From JAYODW01 sp038116745 (lineage in GTDB: Bacteria > Pseudomonadota > Gammaproteobacteria > Ga0077536), in NCBI GenBank assembly GCA_038116745.1, contig JAYODW010000008.1, positions 54,148 through 118,147 of the forward strand: a stretch of DNA of 64,000 bases, written 5' to 3'. Made by a program: the position numbers and the translations under genes. Under the pieces are notes generated by a model. That model had not been told where the DNA came from and ran no database searches. It worked only from the letters and a program-made list of their open reading frames with translations. Below are positions 25,028 through 33,566 of the stretch, in pieces (within the stretch, counting starts at the first letter, position 1; every line of letters starts with the position of its first letter).

Positions 25028-27433
25028 ATGCACAAGCTTGTACCGCTGCTCCTGTTACTGCTGAGCACAAGCGCCCCCGGCGCAACCAACGACGACCCCG
25101 CGGCCCGCTGGAGCTATCCGCAGACGCGCCAGTCAGAGGGCTACGAGGTCACGCTGCACTCCCCGCAGATCCGCAACTGGCCTGACTACGAGCGTTTCGA
25201 GGCCTGGATGGTGCTGGAGGTCAAACATCCCGACGGCGAGCAGGCCAGCATCGGTTCGATCGTGGTCGAAGGCGGCACGACACTGGACCTCGAAAAACGC
25301 CTCGTGCACGTCTGGCACGCGCGCGTCAAAGAACTCCACTTCAGTGATCCCCTGAGTGACGCCACGGAGAGCGCGGTCCGGCACCTGATCGCCGGGAAGC
25401 CCGTGGACGTGCCGCTCGATCTGTTTCTAGCGCACGTAGCAGACGCTGTCCTCAGCGAGGCGCCACCAGCCGGCTTCAACCTTGAGCCGCCGCCGATTTA
25501 TGTACGGACACAACCAGCCATCGTCGTCATAGTCGTCGGTGACGCAGTGTTCGACAGCGAAATTGCCGGCGGACTCAAACGGGTGGTCAATGCTAACTGG
25601 CCTATCTTCAAGGACAGCTCCGATCAGCACCTCTACCTGCTGGCGGACAAGACCTGGCTTCGTGCACCAACTCTCGATGCACCATGGGAAGCCGTCGCCA
25701 CTCTGCCTCCCGCATTCAGCCAGCTGCCTGATGATGAGGCGCTCAAGGACATCAAAGCCGCTGTTCCGCCAAGCGCTCCGGACGATAACGTCCCCGAAGT
25801 CATTTTCAGCGCCGTACCGGCCGAACTGATTGTCATCGACGGCCATGCTGATCTTGAGCCTATCCCCGGAGCAGCAGGACTCAGCTACGTCGCGAACACT
25901 GAAAGCCCGTTATTCAAACTCGACGAACACTGGTACTTCCTGGCCTCGGGGCGCTGGTTTGCCGCGAAGAATATCGGGCGCGGCGACTGGCGCTGGATCG
26001 AAACGCTTCCGGAAGCTTTCAGCCAGATCCCGACCGACCATCCGATGAGCGCAGTGCGCGCCTCGGTGGCAGGCACCCCGGAGGCGCGGATGGCGACGCT
26101 GGAAGCCTCGCTGCCTACCCGGAAAGACGTCGCCAACGGCGCGGCACCGGACGTCGAGGTCACCTACACCGGCGAGCCTGAATTCATGGCCATCACCAAC
26201 ACGTCCGTCAGGCGTGCGGCCAACACCGCCCAGGACATCTTCGAGTACGAGGGCTTGTATTACCTCTGTTTCCAGGGCGCCTGGTATGCATCCGAAAGCG
26301 CTACCGGACCGTGGGCCGTAACCGCCAACGTGCCGGATGCGATCTACCGCATCCCCCCGGACTCTCCCGGATATCACGTGACCTACGTGACGGTTAATGA
26401 CCGCGACGACAGCGATGGTCAGATCACCTTTAATTTCGCGCCGGCTTACACCTACGGGATGTATGTCGGTTACGGCGTGCCCTGGTACGGCACAGGCTGG
26501 TACTACCCTCCCTATCTCTGGGGTGGTTACTACTACCCCTACTACGTCGCCTACGGTCATGGGTCCTGGTACAACCCGAGCACTGGCGGTTTTGGCACGC
26601 GATCGGTCTATTACGGTCCTTATGGCGGCTATACCCAGACGGCTGGCTACAACGCCAGAACAGGGCGTTACGGCTACGTCGAAACGGCCTGGGACCACGA
26701 CGAGTGGTACAGCGCGGGTCAGACCTACAACCCGCGCACCGGGATCCATTCTGAGACGACGCGTCATTACGACCGCGACGATAAGCAGCTGCACACGGAG
26801 CGGACCCGATCCCGAGGAGATCACTCCATCAGCACGGAACGGGACGTCGACTTCAACAACCGCACCTCAACCACCCGGCACGAGACCGCACGCGGCGGTG
26901 AGGCAACGGTCAACCGTTCCCGCAGCGACGGACAGGTCAGCACCAGCGGGGAATTCACCACCGCCGGCGGTCGTTCCGGCACGATTGACGGCAGCCACAG
27001 CCGCGACGGCGGCACCACGACGATCACCGGCGAAGGCGGTGGCGAGCTGACCCTCAACCGTGATGCGAATGCTGACGGACGCAAGTGGGACGCCTCCTAC
27101 ACGCCGGGAGAAAACTCCCCGCATCCGCGACAGAATCACGACAACCTCTATGCAACGGCCACAGGTCAGGTGATGCGCCTGAGCGATCGCGATTGGGAAC
27201 GCTACTCGGACGGCCGCTGGCAGTCCGTGAATAACCGCGACCGCGATCTCGGTGGACGCGGTCTGGATAGCGACAGCTGGTCGACGCTGCGACGCGATGC
27301 CGACGCCCGGCAAAACGCCCAGCGCAGATTCCAGTCCCGCGATGCCTGGAGTCGCGGCGGCTTTGATCGCGGCGGACGTGGATTCAGCCGCGGCGGACGC
27401 GGTTTTGGCGGCGGGTTCCGCGGTCGCCGCTGA
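25028..27433 (+). CDS. Large exported protein with three repeated modules, Tyr/Gly-rich region and RG-rich tail
   Basis: Exported protein of 801 residues from ATG 25028, with a signal peptide (HKLVPLLLLLLSTSAPGATN). After a unique N-terminal domain come three similar modules of about 110 residues. Each has a strand near PAIVVIVVGD / PAELIVIDGHADL / PEFMAITNTS, then a WYFLASGRWF-like strand pair and a W...LP..FSQIP segment. Next is a Tyr/Gly/Pro-rich stretch (about 475-560) with many YYY/YPY clusters, then a hydrophilic Asp/Arg/Ser/Thr-rich low-complexity region and a C-terminal RGG-like tail (SRGGRGFGGGFRGRR). Homologues are sometimes labelled carbohydrate-binding family V/XII; I see no proof of sugar binding. 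Likely periplasmic or cell surface. Confidence 0.8.
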   Translation: MHKLVPLLLLLLSTSAPGATNDDPAARWSYPQTRQSEGYEVTLHSPQIRNWPDYERFEAWMVLEVKHPDGEQASIGSIVVEGGTTLDLEKRLVHVWHARVKELHFSDPLSDATESAVRHLIAGKPVDVPLDLFLAHVADAVLSEAPPAGFNLEPPPIYVRTQPAIVVIVVGDAVFDSEIAGGLKRVVNANWPIFKDSSDQHLYLLADKTWLRAPTLDAPWEAVATLPPAFSQLPDDEALKDIKAAVPPSAPDDNVPEVIFSAVPAELIVIDGHADLEPIPGAAGLSYVANTESPLFKLDEHWYFLASGRWFAAKNIGRGDWRWIETLPEAFSQIPTDHPMSAVRASVAGTPEARMATLEASLPTRKDVANGAAPDVEVTYTGEPEFMAITNTSVRRAANTAQDIFEYEGLYYLCFQGAWYASESATGPWAVTANVPDAIYRIPPDSPGYHVTYVTVNDRDDSDGQITFNFAPAYTYGMYVGYGVPWYGTGWYYPPYLWGGYYYPYYVAYGHGSWYNPSTGGFGTRSVYYGPYGGYTQTAGYNARTGRYGYVETAWDHDEWYSAGQTYNPRTGIHSETTRHYDRDDKQLHTERTRSRGDHSISTERDVDFNNRTSTTRHETARGGEATVNRSRSDGQVSTSGEFTTAGGRSGTIDGSHSRDGGTTTITGEGGGELTLNRDANADGRKWDASYTPGENSPHPRQNHDNLYATATGQVMRLSDRDWERYSDGRWQSVNNRDRDLGGRGLDSDSWSTLRRDADARQNAQRRFQSRDAWSRGGFDRGGRGFSRGGRGFGGGFRGRR

Positions 27434-27566
27434 AAGCAGCGCGCCAACCGAAACGTCTCCTGGCTGAAGCCTGAGCGCTGCGCTTATTTGACCCGTCTGG
27501 ATACGCTCATTAAAGTCCGTCCCGCCTGACCCCTGAAAACCTGTCATCTGAAAAGGAAAATCAGCC

Positions 27567-28139
27567 ATGCAAACATCAATTACCCCGCCCGCACTCGCGC
27601 GAGTGCTGATCGCCTGCTTCCTTATATTGACCAGCGGTCTCGTCTGCGCGGAAGGGCGCCCCGGTCTGGACGCTGACGTACACGAGGCCATCAAGGTTCT
27701 GAAGGAAAACAATCCGACGGCTGCGGCTCTGGCCAAAAGCGCACGCGGCGCCCTCGTGTTCCCCAATGTGACCAAGGCGGGCTTCATGGTTGGCGCGCTC
27801 TACGGCAACGGCGCCCTGGTCAAAGCTAAGCAGGAAGGCGGCTATTACATCGACGAGTACTACAACATGTCGGCGGCATCCTACGGTTTTCAGGCCGGGA
27901 TTCAGTCGTTCGGCTATGTGCTGGTGCTGATGACCGACGCGGCTGTCGAGAACGTGGAGACCAGCATGGGCTGGGATCTGGGCGTTGGACCCAGCATCGT
28001 AGTGGTCGACGCTGGCGTAGCGAAGACGCTCACCGTTGATACCGCCAAAGCAGATGTTTACGCGTTCACCTTCGGACAGAAAGGACTGATGGCCGGTCTT
28101 GGTCTGCAGGGCTCGAAAATTACCCGCCTCAGCAAGTAA
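27567..28139 (+). CDS. SYLF (YSC84-like) lipid-binding exported protein
   Basis: Exported protein of 190 residues with a signal peptide (VLIACFLILTSGLVCAEG). The mature part matches the SYLF/Ysc84 fold: ARGALVFPNVTKAGFMVGALYGNG, then YYNMSAASYGFQAGIQSFGYVLVLMT and GPSIVVVDAGVAKTLTV. In eukaryotes SYLF binds phosphoinositides; bacterial members are periplasmic or outer-membrane associated with unclear roles. A purine-rich AAAAGGAAAA precedes ATG 27567. A strong hairpin follows the stop. Confidence 0.88.
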   Translation: MQTSITPPALARVLIACFLILTSGLVCAEGRPGLDADVHEAIKVLKENNPTAAALAKSARGALVFPNVTKAGFMVGALYGNGALVKAKQEGGYYIDEYYNMSAASYGFQAGIQSFGYVLVLMTDAAVENVETSMGWDLGVGPSIVVVDAGVAKTLTVDTAKADVYAFTFGQKGLMAGLGLQGSKITRLSK

Positions 28140-28148
28140 CCCCATCCC

Positions 28149-28177
28149 GTCACCGATGGCATCCAGCCATCGGTGAC
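28149..28177 (+). terminator. 12-bp perfect hairpin after the SYLF gene (attenuator or 3' stabiliser)
   Basis: GTCACCGATGGC (28149-28160) and GCCATCGGTGAC (28166-28177) pair perfectly around a five-base loop. No run of T follows, so it is not a classical intrinsic terminator. It lies between the SYLF stop and the next start and could separate expression of the SYLF gene from the operon downstream. Confidence 0.6.
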
Positions 28178-28200
28178 CCGCGCTTAAGGAACCGCAGGTA

Positions 28201-28440
28201 ATGAAACGGCCTGAACTGCTGCTGGTGCTGGCTCTCTGGATCCCCGTTATGGTGCAGGCCGCTGAGCACGCCGCCGGGGGTTCCGCAAAAGACTACAGCT
28301 ACCTTACGGAAGACCCTGCAGCTGCCGGCACCCGTTCCGACCGGTGCGCCAAACTGGCGCGCGAGGTCGAGGCGCTACGCGGCAAACCCCAGCGCCGCTA
28401 TACGGCCGAGCAACGCTACGAGCTCGAGTGCACGCGCTGA
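28201..28440 (+). CDS. Small exported hypothetical protein, 79 residues
   Basis: Not recognised. A signal peptide (LLLVLALWIPVMVQAAEH, cleavage near QAA) is followed by about 55 hydrophilic residues with two Cys (DRCAKLAREVEAL and YELECTR) that could form a disulfide in the periplasm. It lies between the SYLF gene and moxR, and codon use fits its neighbours. Confidence 0.65.
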   Translation: MKRPELLLVLALWIPVMVQAAEHAAGGSAKDYSYLTEDPAAAGTRSDRCAKLAREVEALRGKPQRRYTAEQRYELECTR

Positions 28441-28485
28441 CTTAATCCGCACCGAGCAGTTGCCCGCGACCAGGGAAGGCCCAGC

Positions 28486-29466
28486 ATGAACGCCTCAGAT
28501 GAATTCGCGCGTCTGCGTCAGCAGGTCTCCGCGTCCATTGTCGGTCAGACGCATATTGTCGAGCGCTTGCTCATCGGTCTGCTGATCAACGGCAACCTGT
28601 TGGTCGAGGGGTTGCCGGGTCTGGCCAAGACGCGCGCTGTCAAAGCGCTCGCCCGCAATCTTGATGCGGATTTTTCCCGCATTCAGTTCACGCCGGATCT
28701 CCTGCCAACTGACGTCACCGGTACTGAAGTACTGCACGACAGCGGTTCAACAAGGAACTTCCGCTTTGAGCCCGGTCCGATATTCGCCAATCTGGTGCTG
28801 GCGGATGAAATCAACCGCGCCCCAGCGAAGGTTCAGGCGGCGCTGCTCGAAGCGATGGAAGAGCGCCAGGTCACTGTCGCCGGAACCACTCACGCTCTGC
28901 CGCCCTTGTTCATGGTGATGGCGACCCAGAATCCCATCGAACAGGAAGGCACTTATCCGCTGCCAGAAGCGCAGATGGATCGCTTCGCCATGCATGTCAT
29001 GGTCGACTACCCGGAAGCTGAAGCCGAAATAGAGATCGTGCGCCTCGTCCGCGAGGAAGAGCGCAACGGCGATGCAGCCAACAGCCAGCGCACTGCCGCC
29101 AGCCAGGTGGCCCAGGATGTCGTTTTCGCTGCCCGCAAAGCGGTACGCGACGTCGAGGTCAGTCCAGCCGTCGAGCGCTACGCCGTAGACATCATCTTCG
29201 CGACCCGATTCGGCGCGCGTCTGCACGACGACCTCGGGCGCTGGATCCAGGTCGGCGCCAGCCCCCGGGGCAGCCTGGCGCTCGATCGCGCCAGCCGCGC
29301 CCATGCCTGGCTGCAGGGAAGGCATCATGTCATTCCCGATGATATCCGTGCCGTTGCGCATGACTGCCTGCGTCATCGCCTGCAGCTGAGCTACGAAGCC
29401 AGCGCCGACGGCGTCTCCGCCGACGAAGTGCTGGACCTCCTCCTGACGCACGTCGCAATCGGCTGA
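28486..29466 (+). CDS. MoxR family AAA+ ATPase
   Basis: AAA+ ATPase of 326 residues, first gene of a MoxR/Bat-type operon. Walker A is VEGLPGLAKT, Walker B is LVLADEINRAPAKVQAALLEAMEE, and sensor 1 is VMATQNPIEQEGTYPLPEAQMDRF. The C-terminal helical lid (GASPRGSLALDRASRAHAWLQGR) is family-typical. MoxR proteins act as chaperones with VWA-domain partners, for example in maturation of metalloenzymes or in envelope stress. The DUF58 gene starts 22 bases after the stop. Confidence 0.95.
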   Translation: MNASDEFARLRQQVSASIVGQTHIVERLLIGLLINGNLLVEGLPGLAKTRAVKALARNLDADFSRIQFTPDLLPTDVTGTEVLHDSGSTRNFRFEPGPIFANLVLADEINRAPAKVQAALLEAMEERQVTVAGTTHALPPLFMVMATQNPIEQEGTYPLPEAQMDRFAMHVMVDYPEAEAEIEIVRLVREEERNGDAANSQRTAASQVAQDVVFAARKAVRDVEVSPAVERYAVDIIFATRFGARLHDDLGRWIQVGASPRGSLALDRASRAHAWLQGRHHVIPDDIRAVAHDCLRHRLQLSYEASADGVSADEVLDLLLTHVAIG

Positions 29467-29488
29467 CAGAGACAGACGCAGCCGGGCC

Positions 29489-30463
29489 GTGCGCTATCCC
29501 CGCTTCAAACGCCGGGAAGAAACCTCAGATCAGAATCTGCGAGGCGCCGCCATCAGCCTCGATGAACTCATGCGGCTGCAGTTTCTGGCGTCCGGATTCA
29601 GTTTCCTGCCGCGACAACCGGTGCACAGCGTTCTGAACGGCCGCCACGCCTCGCGCCTGCGCGGCCGCGGCATTAACTTCGAAGAGCTCCGCGGTTATCT
29701 CCCGGGTGACGACATACGCGGGATCGACTGGAAAATCACCGCCCGCGCCGGAAAGCCCCACGTGCGCATCTTCAACGAAGAGCGGGACCGCCCGGTCTGG
29801 CTGCTGGTGGACCAGCGCGCCTCGATGTTTTTCGGCAGCCATAGCAACATGAAATCCGTTACCGCGGCCGAGGCGGCGGCGCTCGCTGCCTGGCGCGCAC
29901 TGGCCGGCGGAGACAGGGTCGGTGCGCTCGTGTTCAACGACGAGCAGCTGGTCGAATTTCCACCGCAACGTAGTCGGGCGCAGGTCGCGCGGATCCTTGC
30001 TGCCGTCTCGAACATGACCCATGCCCTGGTCAAGGCGGGACCCAGAGCTGCAGACAGCAGCATGATCAACCGGGCGCTGGAGCACCTGGGACGCCGCCTC
30101 AAGCACGATGCCCTGGTGTGCCTGATCGGCGATGGCCTCGGTCTCGACGAATCGAGCCGCCGACTGGTAACCGGAATAAGCGCGCACAACGATGTGCTTG
30201 GTGTTTTCATTTTCGACCCCCTCGAACAGGAATTACCTGAGGGCGGACGCCTGTCATTTGCCGACGTTCGTGGGCAGCTGGAGATGGATCTCGCCCGCAG
30301 TCGGGAGCGCGAGGCATTCAAGACTGACTTCGAGCAACGCGCCAGCTGGCTGCAGGGACTTGCGCAGCAGCATGCCATTCCCATCCTCACGTTGAATACG
30401 ACCGAGCCGGTTGCTGCGCAGGTTCGCGCGCAGCTCGGCGGCACACGGCGCGCCCGCCGCTGA
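29489..30463 (+). CDS. DUF58 domain protein of the MoxR operon
   Basis: Soluble protein of 324 residues from GTG 29489. The DUF58 core is evident in GRGINFEELRGYLPGDDIRGIDWKITARAG, then VRIFNEERDRPVWLLVDQRASMFFG. The fold is vWA-like, and the LLVDQRASM segment replaces a full DxSxS metal site, as is common in DUF58. The protein almost always pairs with MoxR. The next gene begins seven bases after its stop. Confidence 0.92.
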   Translation: MRYPRFKRREETSDQNLRGAAISLDELMRLQFLASGFSFLPRQPVHSVLNGRHASRLRGRGINFEELRGYLPGDDIRGIDWKITARAGKPHVRIFNEERDRPVWLLVDQRASMFFGSHSNMKSVTAAEAAALAAWRALAGGDRVGALVFNDEQLVEFPPQRSRAQVARILAAVSNMTHALVKAGPRAADSSMINRALEHLGRRLKHDALVCLIGDGLGLDESSRRLVTGISAHNDVLGVFIFDPLEQELPEGGRLSFADVRGQLEMDLARSREREAFKTDFEQRASWLQGLAQQHAIPILTLNTTEPVAAQVRAQLGGTRRARR

Positions 30464-30470
30464 ACCGGAC

Positions 30471-30953
30471 ATGGCGGACCAGAACTCACTTGCTCTCCTG
30501 CATCCGCTGGTAACCGCAGACCCGGTGCCCTGGTTTCCGCCGGCACCCGGCTGGTACTGGCTGGGATCCCTGCTGGGCACGCTGGCGCTTTACCTTGCAA
30601 TCAAACGGCTTCGCCAGTTCCGACGTGATGCTTACCGACGGGCGGCCCTCATGGAACTCAGCCGGCTAGCACAGTCCACAGAGCTGCAGGCTCTGCAAGC
30701 CCTGCTCCGACGCACTGCCATCATCGCTTACTCCCGATCTGAGGTTGCCAGTCTGACGGGGTCAGCCTGGTGGCGCTTCCTCGATGCGGCCAGCCCTGAG
30801 ACGTTTTTCATCGCTGGCGGCGGCGAACTGCTCGACCGGGCTACCTATCAGCCATCGGTCAAGCTCAGCTCGGATGAACAAGGCGCCCTGCTGTCAGCCT
30901 GCAGCCACTGGATCCGGCATCATGTCGCACCACAGGAGAGCCGGCCATGCTGA
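30471..30953 (+). CDS. DUF4381 membrane protein of the MoxR/Bat operon
   Basis: Protein of 160 residues with a short N-terminus, one membrane helix (WYWLGSLLGTLALYLAIKRL) and a cytoplasmic helical domain ending SACSHWIRHHV. This matches the DUF4381 protein found between the DUF58 and VWA genes in such operons. ATG 30471 is chosen over the earlier frame opening at 30411. The stop overlaps the next start by seven bases. Confidence 0.85.
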   Translation: MADQNSLALLHPLVTADPVPWFPPAPGWYWLGSLLGTLALYLAIKRLRQFRRDAYRRAALMELSRLAQSTELQALQALLRRTAIIAYSRSEVASLTGSAWWRFLDAASPETFFIAGGGELLDRATYQPSVKLSSDEQGALLSACSHWIRHHVAPQESRPC

Positions 30954-31957
30954 GCCTGGCCTATCCCTGGCTGGGCCTGTTGCTGCCCCTGCCCTGGCTC
31001 GTCCGCCGACTGCTCCCGCCGGTACAGCAAAGTCGCCCCGCTTTACAGGTACCCTTTCTAGACCGACTTATCCGCATCTCCGGGCAGACCGTGCGCCGGG
31101 GCAGCAGCGTCCCCCGTCAGCCACTTCTATTGCTGACACTGTTGAGCCTCGCCTGGTGCCTCACCGTTCTCGCCCTCATCCGCCCGCAATGGCTCGAACC
31201 GCCGCTTGAGCGCGTGGAGCCTTCCCGCGCTCTGCTGCTTGCCGTCGACCTTTCCGGATCCATGGAGACCGCAGACTTCCCGCGCTCGGACGGTGCGCTC
31301 GCGCGACGCATAGATGGCGTTAAAGACACGCTGTCGGCATTCATCGAGCACCGCGAAGGCGACCGCATTGGCCTGCTTGTGTTCGGGACGCGCGCCTATG
31401 TACAGGTGCCTTTTACCGATGATCTCGATGTCGTTCAGGCACTGCTGGCCGAGATTGAACCGCGCACCGCAGGTCCCAGAACCGCGTTGGGCGACGCCAT
31501 CGGCCTCGGTGTACAGCTGTTCAAACGCAGCGACCTCGAAGAGCAGGTCATGATCATCCTCACCGATGGGAACGACACGGGTTCGCAGGTTCCTCCGGAA
31601 CGCGCTGCCGGGATAGCGGCGGAGCACGGCATCGTAGTGCACGCGATCGGCGTCGGTGCAGCCCAGGCCGGCAGTGATGAGGGACTCGACGAAACTCTGC
31701 TGCGTCAAATCACCGGCATGACTGGCGGCAACTACTTCTCTGCGGCAGACGTGGTTTCGCTGGTCGGTGTCACCGAGGCGATCGATGCCATCACCCCGGA
31801 TGAAGTCCGCCGGATCTCCTACCGACCGCGGCGCGAGCTGTTTCAGATCCCTCTGGGCGCGGCCCTGGCTCTGGCCTTCCTCGCTGTGCTTTTCGACACG
31901 CCGCGACGCGCTGCCCGCGACAACCCGGCCGCTCCCCGATCCCAAGGTCAGACATGA
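30947..31957 (+). CDS. BatA-like VWA-domain membrane protein
   Basis: Membrane-anchored von Willebrand A protein of 336 residues. N-terminal hydrophobic segments (LSLAYPWLGLLLPLPWLV; LLLLTLLSLAWCLTVLALI) precede the VWA domain, which has an intact metal-ion site: D101-x-S103-x-S105 (VDLSGSMETAD), the later PRTALGDAIG Thr and VMIILTDGND Asp. A last helix (PLGAALALAFLAVLF) ends the protein. Its stop overlaps the next start as ATGA. Likely partner of the MoxR ATPase at the inner membrane. Confidence 0.93.
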   Translation: MLSLAYPWLGLLLPLPWLVRRLLPPVQQSRPALQVPFLDRLIRISGQTVRRGSSVPRQPLLLLTLLSLAWCLTVLALIRPQWLEPPLERVEPSRALLLAVDLSGSMETADFPRSDGALARRIDGVKDTLSAFIEHREGDRIGLLVFGTRAYVQVPFTDDLDVVQALLAEIEPRTAGPRTALGDAIGLGVQLFKRSDLEEQVMIILTDGNDTGSQVPPERAAGIAAEHGIVVHAIGVGAAQAGSDEGLDETLLRQITGMTGGNYFSAADVVSLVGVTEAIDAITPDEVRRISYRPRRELFQIPLGAALALAFLAVLFDTPRRAARDNPAAPRSQGQT

Positions 31958-32928
31958 GCAGCCTCGAAGCGTTCCATTTTCTGCGGCCGGCGTGGCTGCT
32001 GGCCCTCCTGCCAATCGGGTTGATGACGCTCTATCTGATGCGTGCGCGGCAGGATGCGCACGGCTGGAAACGGCTGGTCGCGCCGCACCTGCTGAGTCAT
32101 CTGCTGGTCCAGACTGACGTGACTGCGCACAGGGCGCGGCCAGGCCTGTGGTTCGGCATCACCGGCGCGCTGGCCTGCTTCGCGCTTGCGGGACCAGTCT
32201 GGGAAACTCAACCAACCCCATTCGCGAGGGAAGATGCGGGTCTGGTGGTGGTGCTCGCCCTGACCCCCAGCATGCTTGCGCAGGACCTGGAGCCTAGCCG
32301 TCTCGCACGCGCGACCCAGAAAATCCAGAGTCTACTCGCTGCCCATCCGACACGCCCGACTGCGCTGCTGGTCTATGCCGGGAGTGCGCATCGGGTCATG
32401 CCACTGACCCGGGATACGACGGTAGTCAGTGAGCTGCTCGGGACCCTGCGGCCGGACCTGATGCCGGTGCAGGACGGCAATGCGTCGCTCGCCGCACTCG
32501 ATCTGGCGCTCGACCAGCTCGAGCAGCACACCGCCGCCGGATCCATACTCCTCGTAGCCGATGCCCTGGCGTCGCCGTCCGCAGAGGCTGCGTCGCGGCT
32601 GACCGCGCGTGCGCGCCGGCTCGGGACGGAGCTCCACATCCTCGCAACCGCCGCCCCACCGGGCGGGTCTCCAATGTCCGCCGGCCCTGCCGCCCCCGCT
32701 TTGGATCGTGACGCGTTCCAGGCGGCGGCCAGCGCACTCGATGCGGACCTGACTGAAATCACTATTGACGGACGCGACCTCGAACATCTTGAGCGCGGAC
32801 TGCGGCGCTCACTGACAGCGGTCAGGAGCGACGACACCCGCTGGATCGATCGCGGTTACGCCGTGACCTGGCTCGTCGCGCTATGCCTGCTGCCGTGTTT
32901 CCGACGCGGATGGCGAATAGCCGCATGA
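31954..32928 (+). CDS. BatB-like VWA protein with degenerate metal-ion site
   Basis: Second VWA-type membrane protein, 324 residues, with hydrophobic segments at RPAWLLALLPIGLMTLYLM, GLWFGITGALACFALAG and a C-terminal VTWLVALCLLPCF. The family segment LxxDxSxSM is here LALTPSMLAQDLEPSRLARA: A102 replaces the metal-binding Asp and T104 the first Ser. The rest of the fold (LLVYAGSAHRVMPLTRD, SILLVADALASP) is kept. So the domain probably folds but may not bind metal like its neighbour. Translationally coupled on both sides. Confidence 0.88.
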   Translation: MSSLEAFHFLRPAWLLALLPIGLMTLYLMRARQDAHGWKRLVAPHLLSHLLVQTDVTAHRARPGLWFGITGALACFALAGPVWETQPTPFAREDAGLVVVLALTPSMLAQDLEPSRLARATQKIQSLLAAHPTRPTALLVYAGSAHRVMPLTRDTTVVSELLGTLRPDLMPVQDGNASLAALDLALDQLEQHTAAGSILLVADALASPSAEAASRLTARARRLGTELHILATAAPPGGSPMSAGPAAPALDRDAFQAAASALDADLTEITIDGRDLEHLERGLRRSLTAVRSDDTRWIDRGYAVTWLVALCLLPCFRRGWRIAA

Positions 32929-33566
32929 GCATTCCGCGCATCAGTCCGGAGCGGATCGCGCTTCTCATGGCCCTGGGTGTTGCGCTAGCCGGGACTCTTG
33001 CCGCCACTCGTAGCGGCTTTGCCGATTTTTTCTTTTCTCGGGACCAACAGGGTGAATGGCTCGAGCGACACGGCAACCCCGGCGATGCAGCGAAACGCTA
33101 CGCCGATCCATTCCGCGCCGGCGTGGCGGCCTACCGCGCGGGTGATTTCAAACTCGCCGCGACGGCTTTTATGCGCGCGTCCGGCGGACCGGCGCACTTC
33201 AACCGCGCAAACGCCATGGTCATGCTGGGCGACTATCAGCGCGCGGTCGCGGCCTACGAAATGGCTCTTGATGTGCGTCCGGACTGGCGCGCAGCGCAGG
33301 AGAATCTGGCGCTCGCCCGACGCCGGCTGGCGCTCAGGCACCCCGATGCCGATCCCGCTGAGCAGGGCAATCAACTGGAGCCGGACGAGATTGTTTTCGA
33401 GCAGGTAAAGCTGCAGAACGGTACCCCGACCGCTGAAGAGGCAGCCACCAGCGCAGCCGAGCTCGAAGCGCTATGGTTACGCCGCTTGGATCCCAACCCC
33501 GCAGCCTACCTGCGCGCGCGCTTCGCTTATGACATCGCCAGGCGCGCGAACCAGGAGGCACCCTGA
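32925..33566 (+). CDS. BatC-like TPR protein
   Basis: Membrane-anchored tetratricopeptide protein of 213 residues. ATG 32925 overlaps the preceding stop as ATGA; the longer frame from 32883 is not preferred. One N-terminal helix (IALLMALGVALAGTLAATRSG) is followed by two TPR-like helix pairs (FRAGVAAYRAGDFKLAATAFMRA and FNRANAMVMLGDYQRAVAAYEMAL) and an acidic C-terminal tail. Bat operons often pair such a TPR protein with the two VWA proteins. Confidence 0.87.
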   Translation: MSIPRISPERIALLMALGVALAGTLAATRSGFADFFFSRDQQGEWLERHGNPGDAAKRYADPFRAGVAAYRAGDFKLAATAFMRASGGPAHFNRANAMVMLGDYQRAVAAYEMALDVRPDWRAAQENLALARRRLALRHPDADPAEQGNQLEPDEIVFEQVKLQNGTPTAEEAATSAAELEALWLRRLDPNPAAYLRARFAYDIARRANQEAP

